Shown here: one piece after another, positions 51,629 to 61,930 of the stretch | Numbering within the stretch: position 1 is the stretch's first letter | How the letters are laid out: the number at the start of each line of letters is the position of its first letter | From: an uncultured Oxalobacteraceae bacterium | GTDB lineage: Bacteria > Pseudomonadota > Gammaproteobacteria > Burkholderiales > Burkholderiaceae | Length of the DNA: 62,546 nucleotides | NCBI GenBank assembly: GCA_946480015.1 | Contig: CAMLIL010000022.1 | Span: 1 to 62,546 of the forward strand | Direction of reading: 5' to 3' | The notes under the pieces: model-generated | Seen by the model: only the letters and a program-made list of their open reading frames with translations | Databases searched by the model: none | What the model was told of the DNA's origin: nothing | Made by a program: the position numbers and the translations under genes

Positions 51629-53701
51629 TCAGGCTGCCGGCGTCGTCGTGCCGTGCAGATCCATCAGATGCTGCTGGGCCGAAAACGCCAGCGCTCCGCG
51701 GCTCTTGCGACGCACGTACTGCCCATTCGGCTGCAGCTCCCAGGCGTTTGAATTGTCTTTGAGGTAGGGGTTCAATCCTTCCGTGATGACGCGCCGCTTG
51801 AGCGCCTTGTCGAGCACCGGAAACGCCACTTCGATGCGGCGGAACAGGTTACGGCTCATCCAGTCGGCGCTGGCCAGGTAGACGTCGTGCTTGAGGTCGT
51901 TGCGGAAGTAGTAAATCCGGCTGTGTTCCAGGAAGCGCCCGATGATCGAGCGCACCCGGATGTTTTCCGACAGCCCCGGCACGCCGGGCCGCAAGGTGCA
52001 GGCGCCGCGCACGATCAGTTCGATCTTGACGCCGTCGTGCGAGGCCGCATACAGCGCGCGGATCACCGATTCGTCCACCAGGGCGTTGATCTTGATGATG
52101 ATGCGGGCCGGCTTGCCGGACTTGGCGATTTTCGCTTCGTTGCGGATCGCCTTGATGATCTCGCTTTGCAGCGCAAACGGCGCCAGCCATAAATGATTGA
52201 GCTTTTTCGGCTTGGTCAGGCTGGTCAGGTGCAGGAACACTTCGTTGACGTCGGAGCCGAGTTCCTGCCTGGCGGTCAGCAGGCCGAAGTCGGTGTAGAA
52301 CCGGGTGGTGGTCAAGTGGTAGTTGCCGGTGCCGAGGTGGGCGTAGAACTGCAGGCCGGCTTCTTCGCGCCGGATCACCAAGGCAATCTTGGCGTGCGTT
52401 TTCAGCCCGACGATGCCGTACACCACTTGCGCGCCGGCCTGTTCGAGCTTGTCGGCCCAGTTGATATTGGCTTCTTCGTCGAAGCGCGCCATCAGTTCCA
52501 GAATGACGGTCACTTCCTTGCCCTGGCGCGCGGCCGACATCAGCGCTTCCATCAGGTCCGAATGCATGCCCGTGCGGTAAATGGTTTGCTTGATGGCCAC
52601 GACCTGCGGGTCGTTGGCGGCCACGTGGATGAAGTCCACCACCGTCTGGAAGGACTGGTAGGGATGGTGCAGCAGGATGTCGTGCTTTTGCAGCTGGGTG
52701 AATATGTCGAGATTGGCGGTCTTGTGCGCCATGCCCGCAACAAAGGGGGGGAAGCGCATCGCCGGGATCTTGACGTGGTCGATCAGCTCGGCCAGGCGCA
52801 CCAGGTTGACCGGGCCATCGACCTCGTACAGGCGGTTCTGCGACAGCGCGAACTGGTCGAGCAAGAATTGCGACAGTTCCGGCGGGCAGTTCTTGGCCAC
52901 TTCCAGCCGCACCGAGGTGCCGAACTGGCGGCCCTGCAATTCGCCCTTGAGTGCCTGGCGCAGGTTCTTGACTTCCTCCTCGTCGACCCACAGGTCGCTG
53001 TCGCGGGTGACCCGGAATTGCGAATAGGCGATCACCTCGCGCCCGGTGAACAGGTCTTCGATGTGCGAGTGGATGATGGACGAGAGCAGGCAGAAGGACA
53101 CGCCGTCGCTGGAGAGCTCGTCGGGCAGGCGGATCACCCGCGGCAGCACGCGCGGCGCCTTGACGATGGCGATGGCCGAACCGCGCCCGAACGCATCCTT
53201 GCCGGTCAGCGAGACGATGAAGTTCAGGCTCTTGTTGACCACCTGCGGGAAGGGGTGGGCCGGGTCGAGGCCGATCGGGGTGAGCAGGGGGCGTACTTCG
53301 CGTTCGAAGTATTCCTTGACCCAGGCGCGCTGGGCCGGGTTGCGGTCGGTGTGGCGCACCAGATGCACGCCGGCGGCGTTCAGCTGAGGCAGCACTTCGG
53401 TATTTAATATGCCGTACTGCTTCTTGACCAGCTCATGGCACTCGGCGCTGATGCGGTCGAGCGAGGCGGCCAGCGGCGGATTTTCACTGAGATTGCCCTT
53501 GGCCAGCAGGCTGGCCACGCGCACTTCGAAGAATTCGTCGAGGTTATTGCTGACGATGCACAGGTAGCGCAGCCGTTCGAGCAGTGGAATGCGCTCGTCC
53601 TCGGCCTGGGCCAGTACGCGGCGATTAAATTGCAGTTGCGACAGCTCGCGGTCGAGGAAGATCGCCGGTTTGCTCATCTCCGCGCTGGGTAACGTTTTCA
53701 T
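51629..53701 (-). CDS. ppk: Polyphosphate kinase 1
   Basis: 690 residues from the ATG at 53701; an upstream in-frame ATG at 53809 would lie beyond the Pho box and is unlikely. FLDRELSQLQFNRRVLAQA at the N-terminus, VVAIKQTIYRTG, the catalytic histidine in GLKTHAKIALVIRRE, LGTGNYH and HSRIYYFRND are the PPK1 landmarks. It makes polyphosphate reversibly from ATP. It has its own Pho box, divergent from pstS, and is followed by sixA. Confidence 0.95.
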   Translation of the reverse strand: MKTLPSAEMSKPAIFLDRELSQLQFNRRVLAQAEDERIPLLERLRYLCIVSNNLDEFFEVRVASLLAKGNLSENPPLAASLDRISAECHELVKKQYGILNTEVLPQLNAAGVHLVRHTDRNPAQRAWVKEYFEREVRPLLTPIGLDPAHPFPQVVNKSLNFIVSLTGKDAFGRGSAIAIVKAPRVLPRVIRLPDELSSDGVSFCLLSSIIHSHIEDLFTGREVIAYSQFRVTRDSDLWVDEEEVKNLRQALKGELQGRQFGTSVRLEVAKNCPPELSQFLLDQFALSQNRLYEVDGPVNLVRLAELIDHVKIPAMRFPPFVAGMAHKTANLDIFTQLQKHDILLHHPYQSFQTVVDFIHVAANDPQVVAIKQTIYRTGMHSDLMEALMSAARQGKEVTVILELMARFDEEANINWADKLEQAGAQVVYGIVGLKTHAKIALVIRREEAGLQFYAHLGTGNYHLTTTRFYTDFGLLTARQELGSDVNEVFLHLTSLTKPKKLNHLWLAPFALQSEIIKAIRNEAKIAKSGKPARIIIKINALVDESVIRALYAASHDGVKIELIVRGACTLRPGVPGLSENIRVRSIIGRFLEHSRIYYFRNDLKHDVYLASADWMSRNLFRRIEVAFPVLDKALKRRVITEGLNPYLKDNSNAWELQPNGQYVRRKSRGALAFSAQQHLMDLHGTTTPAA

Positions 53702-53758
53702 CGTGTGAATCTCTTGTCGGAGTGAAATTATTGTGCTCCGTTGAGTGTACCGATCGAA

Positions 53759-53776
53759 TATGACGTGATTGTGACA
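53759..53776 (-). promoter_or_regulatory. Pho box of ppk
   Basis: On the minus strand TGTCACA-atca-CGTCATA, two 7-base half sites with an 11-base period, as in the PhoB consensus. It lies 58 bases upstream of the ppk start. Confidence 0.75.
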
Positions 53777-53870
53777 GGTAATCTTATCTGTGTGACATCG
53801 CTTTCTCACGCTCGCAGGGTATCATGCCCCGCAAACCTCTGCTTTACCCATATTTCGTCCTCCCTTGACC

Positions 53871-53904
53871 ATGTCATAAACGCGTCATATTTGCCCGGTA
53901 GACT
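53871..53904 (+). promoter_or_regulatory. Pho box and -10 of pstS
   Basis: TGTCATA (53872-53878) and CGTCATA (53883-53889) with an 11-base period match the PhoB consensus; tagact at 53899-53904 is the likely -10, so the box takes the place of the -35. It lies 54 bases before the pstS start. Confidence 0.85.
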
Positions 53905-53943
53905 GCACAGCAATTCATGTTGTTCAACCTCTAAGGAATTGAT

Positions 53944-54987
53944 ATGCGAATGAAACAGCTGGTAGCTTCCCTTTTCGTCGGCGCAGCGGCGCTGGCCGCG
54001 ATGGGTTCGTCGATGGCGGCCGATATCACCGGCGCCGGCGCAACCTTCCCGTATCCGGTATATGCGAAATGGGCGGAAACCTACAAGGCCAAGACCGGCA
54101 ATGGGTTGAACTATCAATCGGTCGGCTCGGGCGCCGGCATCAAGCAGATCAAGGCCAAGACCGTCGATTTCGGCGCATCGGACAAGCCGCTGCCGGTCAC
54201 CGAGCTGGACGAGGCGGGCCTGATGCAGTTCCCGGCCATCATGGGCGGCGTGGTCACCATCGTCAATCTGGCCGGCATCGCCCCGGGCCAGCTGAAACTG
54301 ACCGGCCCGGTCGTGGCCGATATTTACCTGGGCAAGGTCACCAAGTGGAACGCGCCTGAGATCGCCGCCCTCAATCCCGGCGTGGCCCTGCCTGCCCAAG
54401 ACATCACCGTGGTGCACCGCGCCGACGGTTCCGGCACCACCTTCCTGTTCACCGACTTCCTGTCCAAGACCAGCCCGGAATTCAAGACCAGGATCGGCGC
54501 CGACGCGGCCGTGAAGTGGGCCGTGGGCGTGGGCGGCAAGGGCAATGACGGCGTGGCCGCCAACGTGCAGCGCATCAAGGGCTCGATCGGCTATGTCGAG
54601 TGGGCGTATGCCAAGAAGAACAAGATGAGCCACACCCAGCTCAAGAACAAGGATGGCGTGTTCCTGCAGCCGGACGACGACAACTTCAAGGCCGCCGCCG
54701 CGTCGGCCGAGTGGACCAAGACCCCGGGCTTCGCCGTGGTGCTGACCGACCAGCCGGGCAAGAACAGCTGGCCGATCACCGGCGTGTCCTACATTTTGAT
54801 GCACAAGTCGCAAGCCGACGCCGCCAAGGGCAAGGAAGTGCTGAAGTTCTTCGACTGGGCCTTTGCCAACGGCGATGCTTCGGCAACCGAGCTGGACTAC
54901 GTTCCGCTGCCTGATTCGGTCACCAAGCTGGTCGTCAACGCCTGGAAAGCCAATCTGAAAGACGCATCCGGCAAGGCGCTCTGGTAA
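53944..54987 (+). CDS. pstS: Phosphate ABC transporter, periplasmic phosphate-binding protein
   Basis: 347 residues with signal peptide [41 protein letters not shown] and the phosphate-binding segments [18 protein letters not shown] and [10 protein letters not shown] are typical of PstS. The start has aagga well spaced. First gene of the pstSCAB-phoU-phoBR operon, under the Pho box just upstream. Confidence 0.97.
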   Translation: MRMKQLVASLFVGAAALAAMGSSMAADITGAGATFPYPVYAKWAETYKAKTGNGLNYQSVGSGAGIKQIKAKTVDFGASDKPLPVTELDEAGLMQFPAIMGGVVTIVNLAGIAPGQLKLTGPVVADIYLGKVTKWNAPEIAALNPGVALPAQDITVVHRADGSGTTFLFTDFLSKTSPEFKTRIGADAAVKWAVGVGGKGNDGVAANVQRIKGSIGYVEWAYAKKNKMSHTQLKNKDGVFLQPDDDNFKAAAASAEWTKTPGFAVVLTDQPGKNSWPITGVSYILMHKSQADAAKGKEVLKFFDWAFANGDASATELDYVPLPDSVTKLVVNAWKANLKDASGKALW

Positions 54988-55006
54988 TTCCCATCCTCTG
55001 GATCCG

Positions 55007-55028
55007 CACCCGGGACCGTTCCCGGGTG
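55007..55028 (+). terminator. Hairpin between pstS and pstC
   Basis: CACCCGGGA-ccgt-TCCCGGGTG, a perfect 9-bp stem directly after pstS, followed by a short tt-rich stretch. It probably protects or partly terminates the pstS message, so that binding protein is made in excess over the permease. Confidence 0.7.
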
Positions 55029-55057
55029 TTCCTGTTTCGATCACAATAAAGACAACG

Positions 55058-56074
55058 ATGAGCGCCCATCCATCCGCCACCATGGACATGATCAAGCCCG
55101 CCGCCGCGCATGACGCCGAGACGGCCGCCATGCACTCCACCATGCGCACCCAGCGCATCCAGGATTTTATTTTCCATAAGGTGACGCTGCTGTTCGCCTT
55201 GTCGGTGCTGCTGGTGCTGGTCGGCATCATCGTCTCGCTGATCATCGGCGCCGCGCCGGCCTTCCGCGCATTCGGCCCCGCCTTCATCAGCACCGTCGAG
55301 TGGGACCCGGTCAACGACAAGTTCGGCGCCCTGATCGCCATTTTCGGCACCCTGGCCACCTCGCTGATCGCCTTGCTGATCGCCTTTCCGATCAGTTTCG
55401 GCATCGCCCTGTTTCTCACGGAAATCTGCCCGGTATGGCTGCGCCGCCCCATGGGCACGGCGGTCGAACTGCTGGCCGGGATTCCTTCGATTATTTACGG
55501 CATGTGGGGCCTGTTCGTGTTCGCGCCCATGTTCGCCGATCACGTCCAGCCCTTGCTGAAGAACACCCTGGGCCAGCTGCCCTGGATCGGCCAGCTGTTC
55601 AGCGGCCCGGTGATGGGCATCGGCATCCTGACCGCCGCGCTGATCCTGGCGGTGATGATCATTCCTTTTATTTCCTCGGTGATGCGCGACGTGTTCGAAA
55701 TCGTCCCCGCCGTGCTGAAAGAGTCGGCCTACGGCCTGGGCTGCACCAAGTGGGAAGTGGTGCGCAAGATCGTGCTGCCTTACACCAAAACCGGCGTGGT
55801 CGGCGGCGTCATGCTGGGCCTGGGCCGCGCGCTCGGCGAAACCATGGCCGTGACCTTCGTGATCGGCAACGCCAACGAACTGTCCAAGTCGCTCTTTTCG
55901 GCCGGTAACAGTATCTCGTCCACGCTGGCCAATGAATTTGCCGAAGCCCAGTCGACCCTGCATACCTCGTCGCTGTTCGCGCTGGCGCTGATCCTGTTCG
56001 CCATTACGTTTATCGTGCTGTCGGCCGCCAAGCTGATGCTGGCCGGCATGTCCCGCAAGGAAGGTGTCAAATGA
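55058..56074 (+). CDS. pstC: Phosphate ABC transporter permease PstC
   Basis: 338 residues, six membrane helices. [25 protein letters not shown] and the permease loop [26 protein letters not shown] followed by [16 protein letters not shown] are typical. The N-terminal about 40 residues before the first helix are somewhat longer than usual. Overlaps pstA by 4 bases. Confidence 0.96.
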   Translation: MSAHPSATMDMIKPAAAHDAETAAMHSTMRTQRIQDFIFHKVTLLFALSVLLVLVGIIVSLIIGAAPAFRAFGPAFISTVEWDPVNDKFGALIAIFGTLATSLIALLIAFPISFGIALFLTEICPVWLRRPMGTAVELLAGIPSIIYGMWGLFVFAPMFADHVQPLLKNTLGQLPWIGQLFSGPVMGIGILTAALILAVMIIPFISSVMRDVFEIVPAVLKESAYGLGCTKWEVVRKIVLPYTKTGVVGGVMLGLGRALGETMAVTFVIGNANELSKSLFSAGNSISSTLANEFAEAQSTLHTSSLFALALILFAITFIVLSAAKLMLAGMSRKEGVK

Positions 56075-56931
56075 GTGCGACCGTTGTCAACCGCGTCTAC
56101 CGCAAGCGTCTGCTGACGCATCGCATCGGCATTTTTCTGTCGATCGCCGCCATGTCGATCGGCCTGGCTTTCCTGCTGTGGATTCTGGCCACCTTGCTGA
56201 TCAATGGCTTCGGCGCCTTGTCGTGGTCGCTGTTCGCGGCCGACACCCCGGCACCCAACAGTGTTGGCGGCGGCTTGCGCAACGCCATTGTCGGCAGCGC
56301 CATGATCGTCGGCCTGTCGACCCTGATCAGCACGCCGATCGGCATCCTGGCAGGCATTTATCTGGCCGAGTACGGCGAGAACAACAAGTTCGGCCAGGTC
56401 ACCCGCTTCGTCACCGACATCATGCTGTCGGCGCCGTCCATCGTGATCGGCATGTTCGTGTGGGCCATGTACGTGCACAATGTGGGCCATTACTCTGGCT
56501 ATGCCGGCTCGATCGCGCTGTCGCTGATCGCCGTGCCGGTGGTGGTGCGCACCACCGACAATATGCTGCGCCTGGTGCCCAACAGCCTGCTCGAAGCGGC
56601 TTTTGCGCTGGGTGCGCCGCGCTGGAAGGTGGCCATGCTGGTCCGCCTGCGCGCCGTGAAGGCGGGCGTGGTAACCGGCGTGCTGCTGGCGCTGGCGCGC
56701 ATTTCCGGCGAGACCGCGCCGCTGCTGTTCACCGCGCTCAACAACCAGTTCTTCAGCGCCGACATGAACGCGCCGCTGGCCAATCTGCCGACGGTGATCT
56801 ATCAGTTCGCCATGAGCCCGTACGACGACTGGCGCTCGCTGGCCTGGGGCGGGGCCTTGCTCGTGACCTTCAGCGTACTGCTGCTGAACATCCTGTCGCG
56901 CACCGTGTTCACCCAAAAAGTACCCAATTAA
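56071..56931 (+). CDS. pstA: Phosphate ABC transporter permease PstA
   Basis: 286 residues with six membrane helices; [43 protein letters not shown] and [22 protein letters not shown] are typical PstA. The start overlaps the pstC stop (ATGA). Pairs with PstC to form the channel. Confidence 0.96.
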   Translation: MSATVVNRVYRKRLLTHRIGIFLSIAAMSIGLAFLLWILATLLINGFGALSWSLFAADTPAPNSVGGGLRNAIVGSAMIVGLSTLISTPIGILAGIYLAEYGENNKFGQVTRFVTDIMLSAPSIVIGMFVWAMYVHNVGHYSGYAGSIALSLIAVPVVVRTTDNMLRLVPNSLLEAAFALGAPRWKVAMLVRLRAVKAGVVTGVLLALARISGETAPLLFTALNNQFFSADMNAPLANLPTVIYQFAMSPYDDWRSLAWGGALLVTFSVLLLNILSRTVFTQKVPN

Positions 56932-56937
56932 TCGACC

Positions 56938-57741
56938 ATGACTGTCATGAGCCCAATGCCTACCCCGATTCCTACTGTCTCGCAGAAAACCAAGACCATC
57001 GAGATCAACGGCCTGAACTTCTTCTACGGTAAGACGCAGAGCCTGCACGACGTCAGCCTGGACGTGCACGAAAAGCAGGTCACGGCCTTCATCGGCCCGT
57101 CCGGCTGCGGCAAGTCGACCCTGCTGCGCACGCTCAACCGCATGTACGACCTGTATCCGGGCCAGCGCGCCGAAGGCAGCATCCTGTACCGCGGCCGCAA
57201 TATCCTGGAGCCGGGCCAGGACGTGAACATGCTGCGCGCCAAGGTCGGCATGGTCTTCCAGAAGCCGACGCCATTCCCGATGTCGGTGTACGACAACATT
57301 GCCTTCGGTGTGCGCCTGTACGAAGATTTGTCGAAGGGCGCGATGGACGAGCGGGTGGAGTGGGCCTTGAAGAAAGCGGCGCTGTGGGGCGAGGTCAAGG
57401 ACAAGCTGGGCAAGAGCGGGCTGTCGCTGTCGGGCGGCCAGCAGCAGCGCCTGTGCATCGCGCGCGGCGTGGCGGTCAAGCCGGACGTGCTGCTGCTGGA
57501 TGAGCCGACCTCGGCGCTGGACCCGATCTCGACCGCCAAGGTGGAGGAACTGATCAGCGAGCTCAAGCAGGACTACACCATCGCCATCGTGACCCACAAT
57601 ATGCAGCAGGCCGCACGCTGCTCGGACTACACTGCCTACATGTACCTGGGCGAGCTGGTCGAGTTCGGCGAAACCGACCAGATCTTCATGAACCCGGCGC
57701 GCAAGGAAACCCAAGACTATATTACCGGCCGCTTCGGCTGA
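56938..57741 (+). CDS. pstB: Phosphate ABC transporter ATP-binding protein PstB
   Basis: 267 residues. Walker [10 protein letters not shown], signature [14 protein letters not shown], Walker [14 protein letters not shown], and the PstB-specific [31 protein letters not shown] and [21 protein letters not shown]. Starts 6 bases after pstA. Confidence 0.97.
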   Translation: MTVMSPMPTPIPTVSQKTKTIEINGLNFFYGKTQSLHDVSLDVHEKQVTAFIGPSGCGKSTLLRTLNRMYDLYPGQRAEGSILYRGRNILEPGQDVNMLRAKVGMVFQKPTPFPMSVYDNIAFGVRLYEDLSKGAMDERVEWALKKAALWGEVKDKLGKSGLSLSGGQQQRLCIARGVAVKPDVLLLDEPTSALDPISTAKVEELISELKQDYTIAIVTHNMQQAARCSDYTAYMYLGELVEFGETDQIFMNPARKETQDYITGRFG

Positions 57742-57798
57742 TGAGGTCTTGTGTTTTCGGCTACAATGTAAACGATATAAATCAATTCGGAGAGCAGC

Positions 57799-58503
57799 AT
57801 GATTGGCGAGCATTCATCCAAACAATATGATCACGAGCTCGAGACGATCCGCTCGAAAGTGCTGCTGATGGGCGGCATCGTCGAGACCCAGTTTCTCGAC
57901 GCGATGACCTGCTTTCGCATCGGTAACCTGGAGCGCGCCGACCGCGTGATCGCCGAGGACGACGCGGTCAACCAGCTCGAAGTGTCGCTCGACGACGCCT
58001 GCAGCCACCTGATCGTGCGCCGCCAGCCCACCGCCAACGACTTGCGCACGGTGATGGCGACGATCAAGGTCATTACCGACCTGGAGCGCATTGGCGACGA
58101 AGCGGCCAAGATCGCGCGCACCTCCAAGAACCTGCACGGGCGCGGCGCGGTCGGCGTGAACCATTACGAAATGGTGCGCACCATCGCCACCGCCACCTCG
58201 GACATGCTGCACGACGCGCTCGACGCGTTCGCGCGCCTGGATGGCAAGCAGGCCTTGCAGCTGATCGCCCAGGACGCGGTGATCGATCACGAATTCCGCT
58301 CCATCATGCGCAATCTGATAACGTTCATGATGGAGGACCCGCGCACCATTTCATCGGCGCTCGATACCCTCTGGGTCGCCAAGGCGATCGAACGCATCGG
58401 CGACCATGCCAAGAACATCGCCGAGTACGTGATTTACGTCGTCGAGGGCAAGGATATTCGCCACAGCAAGCCCGCCCCGGCCCCCGATCAACCCGTAGCA
58501 TAA
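57799..58503 (+). CDS. phoU: Phosphate signalling regulator PhoU
   Basis: 234 residues of two PhoU three-helix repeats with metal-binding E/D motifs (TDLERIGDEAAKIA, AKAIERIGDHAKNIAEYVIY). It links PstSCAB to PhoR and keeps the regulon off when phosphate is plentiful. A tacaat box at about 57761-57766 in the 57-bp gap may add an internal promoter; ggagag precedes the ATG. Confidence 0.96.
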   Translation: MIGEHSSKQYDHELETIRSKVLLMGGIVETQFLDAMTCFRIGNLERADRVIAEDDAVNQLEVSLDDACSHLIVRRQPTANDLRTVMATIKVITDLERIGDEAAKIARTSKNLHGRGAVGVNHYEMVRTIATATSDMLHDALDAFARLDGKQALQLIAQDAVIDHEFRSIMRNLITFMMEDPRTISSALDTLWVAKAIERIGDHAKNIAEYVIYVVEGKDIRHSKPAPAPDQPVA

Positions 58504-58509
58504 GAACTG

Positions 58510-59199
58510 ATGGCAGCCGATAAAACGACCGTACTGATTGTTGAAGACGAACCGGCGATTGTGGAGCTGGTGACGTTCTCGCTGCGCGAAGCGGGCTGGA
58601 ACGTCTGCGCCGCCACCACCGCCACCGAAGCGTGGGACTTCATTCAGCACCGTATTCCTCATTTGATCCTGCTCGACTGGATGCTGCCCGACCAGACCGG
58701 CCTGCGCCTGCTGGCGCGCATCCGCGCCGACCGCAATTTCAGCGATGTCCCGGTCATCATGCTCACCGCCAAGAGCATGGAAGAAGACAAGATTGCCGGC
58801 CTGAACAACGGCGCCGACGATTACGTCACCAAGCCGTTTTCGCCGCGCGAGCTGCTGGCACGCGCCAAGGCGCTGTTGCGCCGTAAAGCGCCCGAGCTGG
58901 CCCAGGCGGTCATGAGCGCCGGACCGGTCACGCTCGACCCGGTCAGCTGCACGGTCGCCATCGACAGCCAGAAGATCGACATCGGCCATGCCGAATTCAA
59001 GCTGCTGAAGTTTTTCCTGGCCCATCCGGAGCGGGTGTTTTCGCGCAGCCAGTTGCTCGACAAGGTGTGGGGCGACCATGTCGTCATCGAAGAGCGCACG
59101 GTCGACGTGCACGTGCTGCGCCTGCGCAAGGCGCTCAAGGAATCCGAAAAGCTGATCAAGACCGTGCGCAGCGTCGGCTACATGTTGTCCGAGAAGTAA
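58510..59199 (+). CDS. phoB: Phosphate regulon response regulator PhoB
   Basis: 229 residues: receiver domain with phospho-acceptor D56 (LILLDWMLPDQTG), then an OmpR/PhoB winged helix (HAEFKLLKFFLAHPERVFSRSQLLDKVWG, RTVDVHVLRLRKAL). It binds the two Pho boxes in this window. Starts 6 bases after phoU. Confidence 0.97.
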   Translation: MAADKTTVLIVEDEPAIVELVTFSLREAGWNVCAATTATEAWDFIQHRIPHLILLDWMLPDQTGLRLLARIRADRNFSDVPVIMLTAKSMEEDKIAGLNNGADDYVTKPFSPRELLARAKALLRRKAPELAQAVMSAGPVTLDPVSCTVAIDSQKIDIGHAEFKLLKFFLAHPERVFSRSQLLDKVWGDHVVIEERTVDVHVLRLRKALKESEKLIKTVRSVGYMLSEK

Positions 59200-59205
59200 G
59201 CGCCG

Positions 59206-60495
59206 ATGAATCCCATGCTGTTGTTCTGGATTCCCGCGCTGTTGCGCCTGTCGGTCATCCTGTCCATTTCGCTGGTCATGGGGTGGATGTTCGGCGTCGT
59301 TGCCGGGCTGACGGTGGCGTTCGGCTCCGTGCTGGCGCTGCTGCTCGTGCAGCTGTCGTATCTGTACTCGCTGGGCGTGTGGCTCAATGCGCCGGCCAGC
59401 GACAATCTGCCGGACGGCTGGGGCTCGTGGACGCCGATTTTTGCGCGCCTGTACAAGCTGCGGCGCGACGACGAGCGCCACCAGGCCGAACTGAGCGAGT
59501 GGCTGGCGCGCTTTCGCCAGGCCATGCATTTGCTGCCGGACGGCGTCGTCATCATGGACGACGTGCTGTTTCTCGAATGGTGCAATCCGGCCGCCGAGCG
59601 CCATCTGGGCTTGACCCTGGAGCGCGACAAGAGCATGCGCGTGACCAATCTGATCCGCCATCCGGACTTTATCGATTACATCATTCTTGGCCGCTACGAG
59701 CAGCCGCTCACCCTGACTTTGCGCGATCGAAAGCTGATCTGCCAGATCATTCCGTTCGAAAACCGGCGCCAGATTCTGGTCACGCATGACATTACCGAGA
59801 CCGAGCGGATTGCGGAAATGCGCCGCGACTTTATCGCCAATGCCTCGCATGAGTTGCGCACGCCGCTGACGGTGATTGTCGGCTTCCTGGAAATTGCCTC
59901 GAGCGAGATGAAAATCGACGCCGCGACCCGCAGCGCGCATTTGAAGCTGATGACCGAGCAGGGGCACCGCATGCAGCGGCTCATCGAGGACATGCTGACC
60001 TTGTCGCGCCTGGAATCGGCTGAGTATTCGCTGCGCAGCGAGCGTGTCGACGTGAACATGCTGGTCGACGAGGTGCTGCAGGAGGCCTTGGCGCTGTCCG
60101 GCGGCAAGCATGAAATCAGCGCCAGCGTGACCGGGCCGGATGTGCGCGGCAGTACCGAGGAATTGCGCTCGGCCTTCGGCAATCTGGCCTCGAACGCGGT
60201 GCGCTATACGCCCGAGGGCGGCAGGATTCATCTGAGCTGGGAGCAGGGCGAGGAGGGGCCGCGCTTTGCCGTCAGCGATACCGGGATCGGGATCGGGCAG
60301 GTGCACATCGGGCGCCTGACCGAGCGCTTCTACCGGGTCGACAAGAGCCGCTCGCGCGAAACCCAGGGCACCGGGCTGGGGCTGGCGATCGTCAAGCACG
60401 TGCTGCTCAGGCATGGGGCCGCGCTGTCGATCAAGTCGGAGCCGGGCAAGGGCAGCACCTTTATCGCGACATTGCCCAAGACCCTTATCGTTTGA
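59206..60495 (+). CDS. phoR: Phosphate regulon sensor histidine kinase PhoR
   Basis: 429 residues: two N-terminal membrane helices with almost no periplasmic loop (residues about 10-60), PAS (about 95-195), H-box RRDFIANASHELRTPL (H215), and ATPase with FGNLASNAVRYTP and GTGLGLAIVKHVLLRHG. The short loop is normal for PhoR, which reads the Pst/PhoU state instead of an external ligand. Starts 6 bases after phoB; last gene of the operon. Confidence 0.95.
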   Translation: MNPMLLFWIPALLRLSVILSISLVMGWMFGVVAGLTVAFGSVLALLLVQLSYLYSLGVWLNAPASDNLPDGWGSWTPIFARLYKLRRDDERHQAELSEWLARFRQAMHLLPDGVVIMDDVLFLEWCNPAAERHLGLTLERDKSMRVTNLIRHPDFIDYIILGRYEQPLTLTLRDRKLICQIIPFENRRQILVTHDITETERIAEMRRDFIANASHELRTPLTVIVGFLEIASSEMKIDAATRSAHLKLMTEQGHRMQRLIEDMLTLSRLESAEYSLRSERVDVNMLVDEVLQEALALSGGKHEISASVTGPDVRGSTEELRSAFGNLASNAVRYTPEGGRIHLSWEQGEEGPRFAVSDTGIGIGQVHIGRLTERFYRVDKSRSRETQGTGLGLAIVKHVLLRHGAALSIKSEPGKGSTFIATLPKTLIV

Positions 60496-60499
60496 GCTG

Positions 60500-60525
60500 T
60501 CGCCCCCCCGTTGGCGAGGACGACC
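60500..60525. repeat. Degenerate REP-like sequence after phoR
   Basis: TCGCC ... GGCGA short stem followed by gaggacgacc, the same ten bases as in the palindrome at 47512-47521. It lies just beyond the phoR stop. Confidence 0.4.
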
Positions 60526-60583
60526 AAGGCGAATGCATTACAATCGCAGTCGCCTTCATTTCCGCTTCGCAAAGCCCATACAT

Positions 60584-61492
60584 ATGTTGTCACGCCGTAG
60601 CTCGCTGTTCGCCCTTGCCCTCCTGTTGGCCGGTTGCGGTTCGGAACCGCGCGTTCCGGCGCCCGTCGAGACGCCAGCGCCGCCCGCGGCACCGGTGGCG
60701 AAAAAAATACGCATCGGCCTGGCACTGGGCGGCGGTGCCGCGCGCGGTTTCGCTCACATCGGCGTGATCAAGGCGCTGGAAGCCCAGGGCATCTATCCCG
60801 ACATCGTAGTCGGCACCAGTGCCGGCAGTGTGGTCGGCGCCTTGTACGCTGCCGGCAACAATGGCTTCGCGCTGCAGAAGATCGCGATGGAAATGGACGA
60901 ATCGACCATTTCCGATTGGGCCATTCCGCTGTTCGGCAAGTCATCCGGCGTGCTCAAGGGCGATGCGCTACAAAATTACGTCAATAAGGCGGTGCACAAT
61001 GTGCCGATGGAGAAGCTGAAAATCCGCTTCGGCGCGGTGGCGACCGACCTGCAGAACGGCCAGCCGATCCTTTTCCAGCGCGGTAACACGGGGCAAGCGG
61101 TGCGGGCCTCGTCTTCCGTGCCGAGCGTGTTTCAGCCGGTGAAGATCGGCGACCGTTCCTACGTCGATGGCGGCCTGGTGGCGCCGGTGCCGGTGCGCTT
61201 CGTGCGCGAGATGGGCGCCGATTTCATCATCGCGGTCAATATCTCCAGCCAGACCGAGGCGCATGCGGCGGTGAGCTCGCTGGAAGTGCTGTTGCAGACA
61301 TTCAGCATCATGGGCCAGCGCCTGAACCATTACGAACTCAAGGATGCCGACGTCGTCATCCAGCCCGCACTGGGCAAGATGGGCGGAAATGATTTCGCCG
61401 GACGCAATCTGGCCATTCTGGCGGGCGAGCAGGCGGCCGCGGCCATCATGCCGCAGCTAAAGGCCAAACTGAAGGTCAAGCAGGGACTTTAA
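60584..61492 (+). CDS. Patatin-like phospholipase lipoprotein (RssA-like)
   Basis: 302 residues from the ATG at 60584, which begins a lipoprotein signal ([18 protein letters not shown], lipobox cysteine 18). After a Pro/Ala linker comes a patatin domain with oxyanion loop GGGAARGFAHIG, nucleophile S79 in GTSAG and the aspartate of DGG (D194). It should be a lipid acyl hydrolase anchored to the outer membrane or inner-membrane outer face. A tacaat box lies near 60538. Confidence 0.87.
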   Translation: MLSRRSSLFALALLLAGCGSEPRVPAPVETPAPPAAPVAKKIRIGLALGGGAARGFAHIGVIKALEAQGIYPDIVVGTSAGSVVGALYAAGNNGFALQKIAMEMDESTISDWAIPLFGKSSGVLKGDALQNYVNKAVHNVPMEKLKIRFGAVATDLQNGQPILFQRGNTGQAVRASSSVPSVFQPVKIGDRSYVDGGLVAPVPVRFVREMGADFIIAVNISSQTEAHAAVSSLEVLLQTFSIMGQRLNHYELKDADVVIQPALGKMGGNDFAGRNLAILAGEQAAAAIMPQLKAKLKVKQGL

Positions 61493-61516
61493 GATTTACT
61501 TACAAAGGAAGAATCA

Positions 61517-61924
61517 ATGAAAACCAAGCACGTACTCTGCACCGAGGATATCAAGGCCATCATGGCCGCGGCCGAAGCCGAGGCGCTGGCCAATGACTGG
61601 GTGGTGTCGATCGCGCTGTGCGACGACGGCGGCCACTTGCTGGCCTATCAGCGCCTGGACGGCGCTTCGCCGATGACCGCGCACATGGCGCCGGCCAAGG
61701 CCCGCACCGCCGCGATGGGCCGCAAGGAGACCAAGGTGTACGAGGATGTGATTAATAACGGCCGGGTGTCGTTCACCACGGCGACGTTCATGGAAGCGCT
61801 GCTGGAAGGCGGCGTGCCGATCGTGGTCGAGGGCCAGGTGATCGGCGCCGTGGGCGTGTCGGGCGTTAAATCCGAGCAGGATGCGCAGATTGCCAAGGCG
61901 GGCATCGCCGCCCTCAAGCTCTAA
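61517..61924 (+). CDS. GlcG/HbpS-family protein
   Basis: 135 residues. ALANDWVVSIALCDDGGHLLAYQRLDGASPMTAHMAPAKARTA and the C-terminal GGVPIVVEGQVIGAVGVSGVKSEQDAQIAKAG are characteristic of the GlcG/HbpS (heme- or cobalamin-related) family. No signal peptide. It starts 24 bases after the patatin gene with aaagga upstream, so they may be co-transcribed. The ligand is not known here. Confidence 0.85.
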   Translation: MKTKHVLCTEDIKAIMAAAEAEALANDWVVSIALCDDGGHLLAYQRLDGASPMTAHMAPAKARTAAMGRKETKVYEDVINNGRVSFTTATFMEALLEGGVPIVVEGQVIGAVGVSGVKSEQDAQIAKAGIAALKL

Positions 61925-61930
61925 ACGCCG

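Noticed and set aside
58351..60414. Long antisense open frame over phoB and phoR
   Set aside because: No domain and no start signal; phoB and phoR are complete on the other strand.
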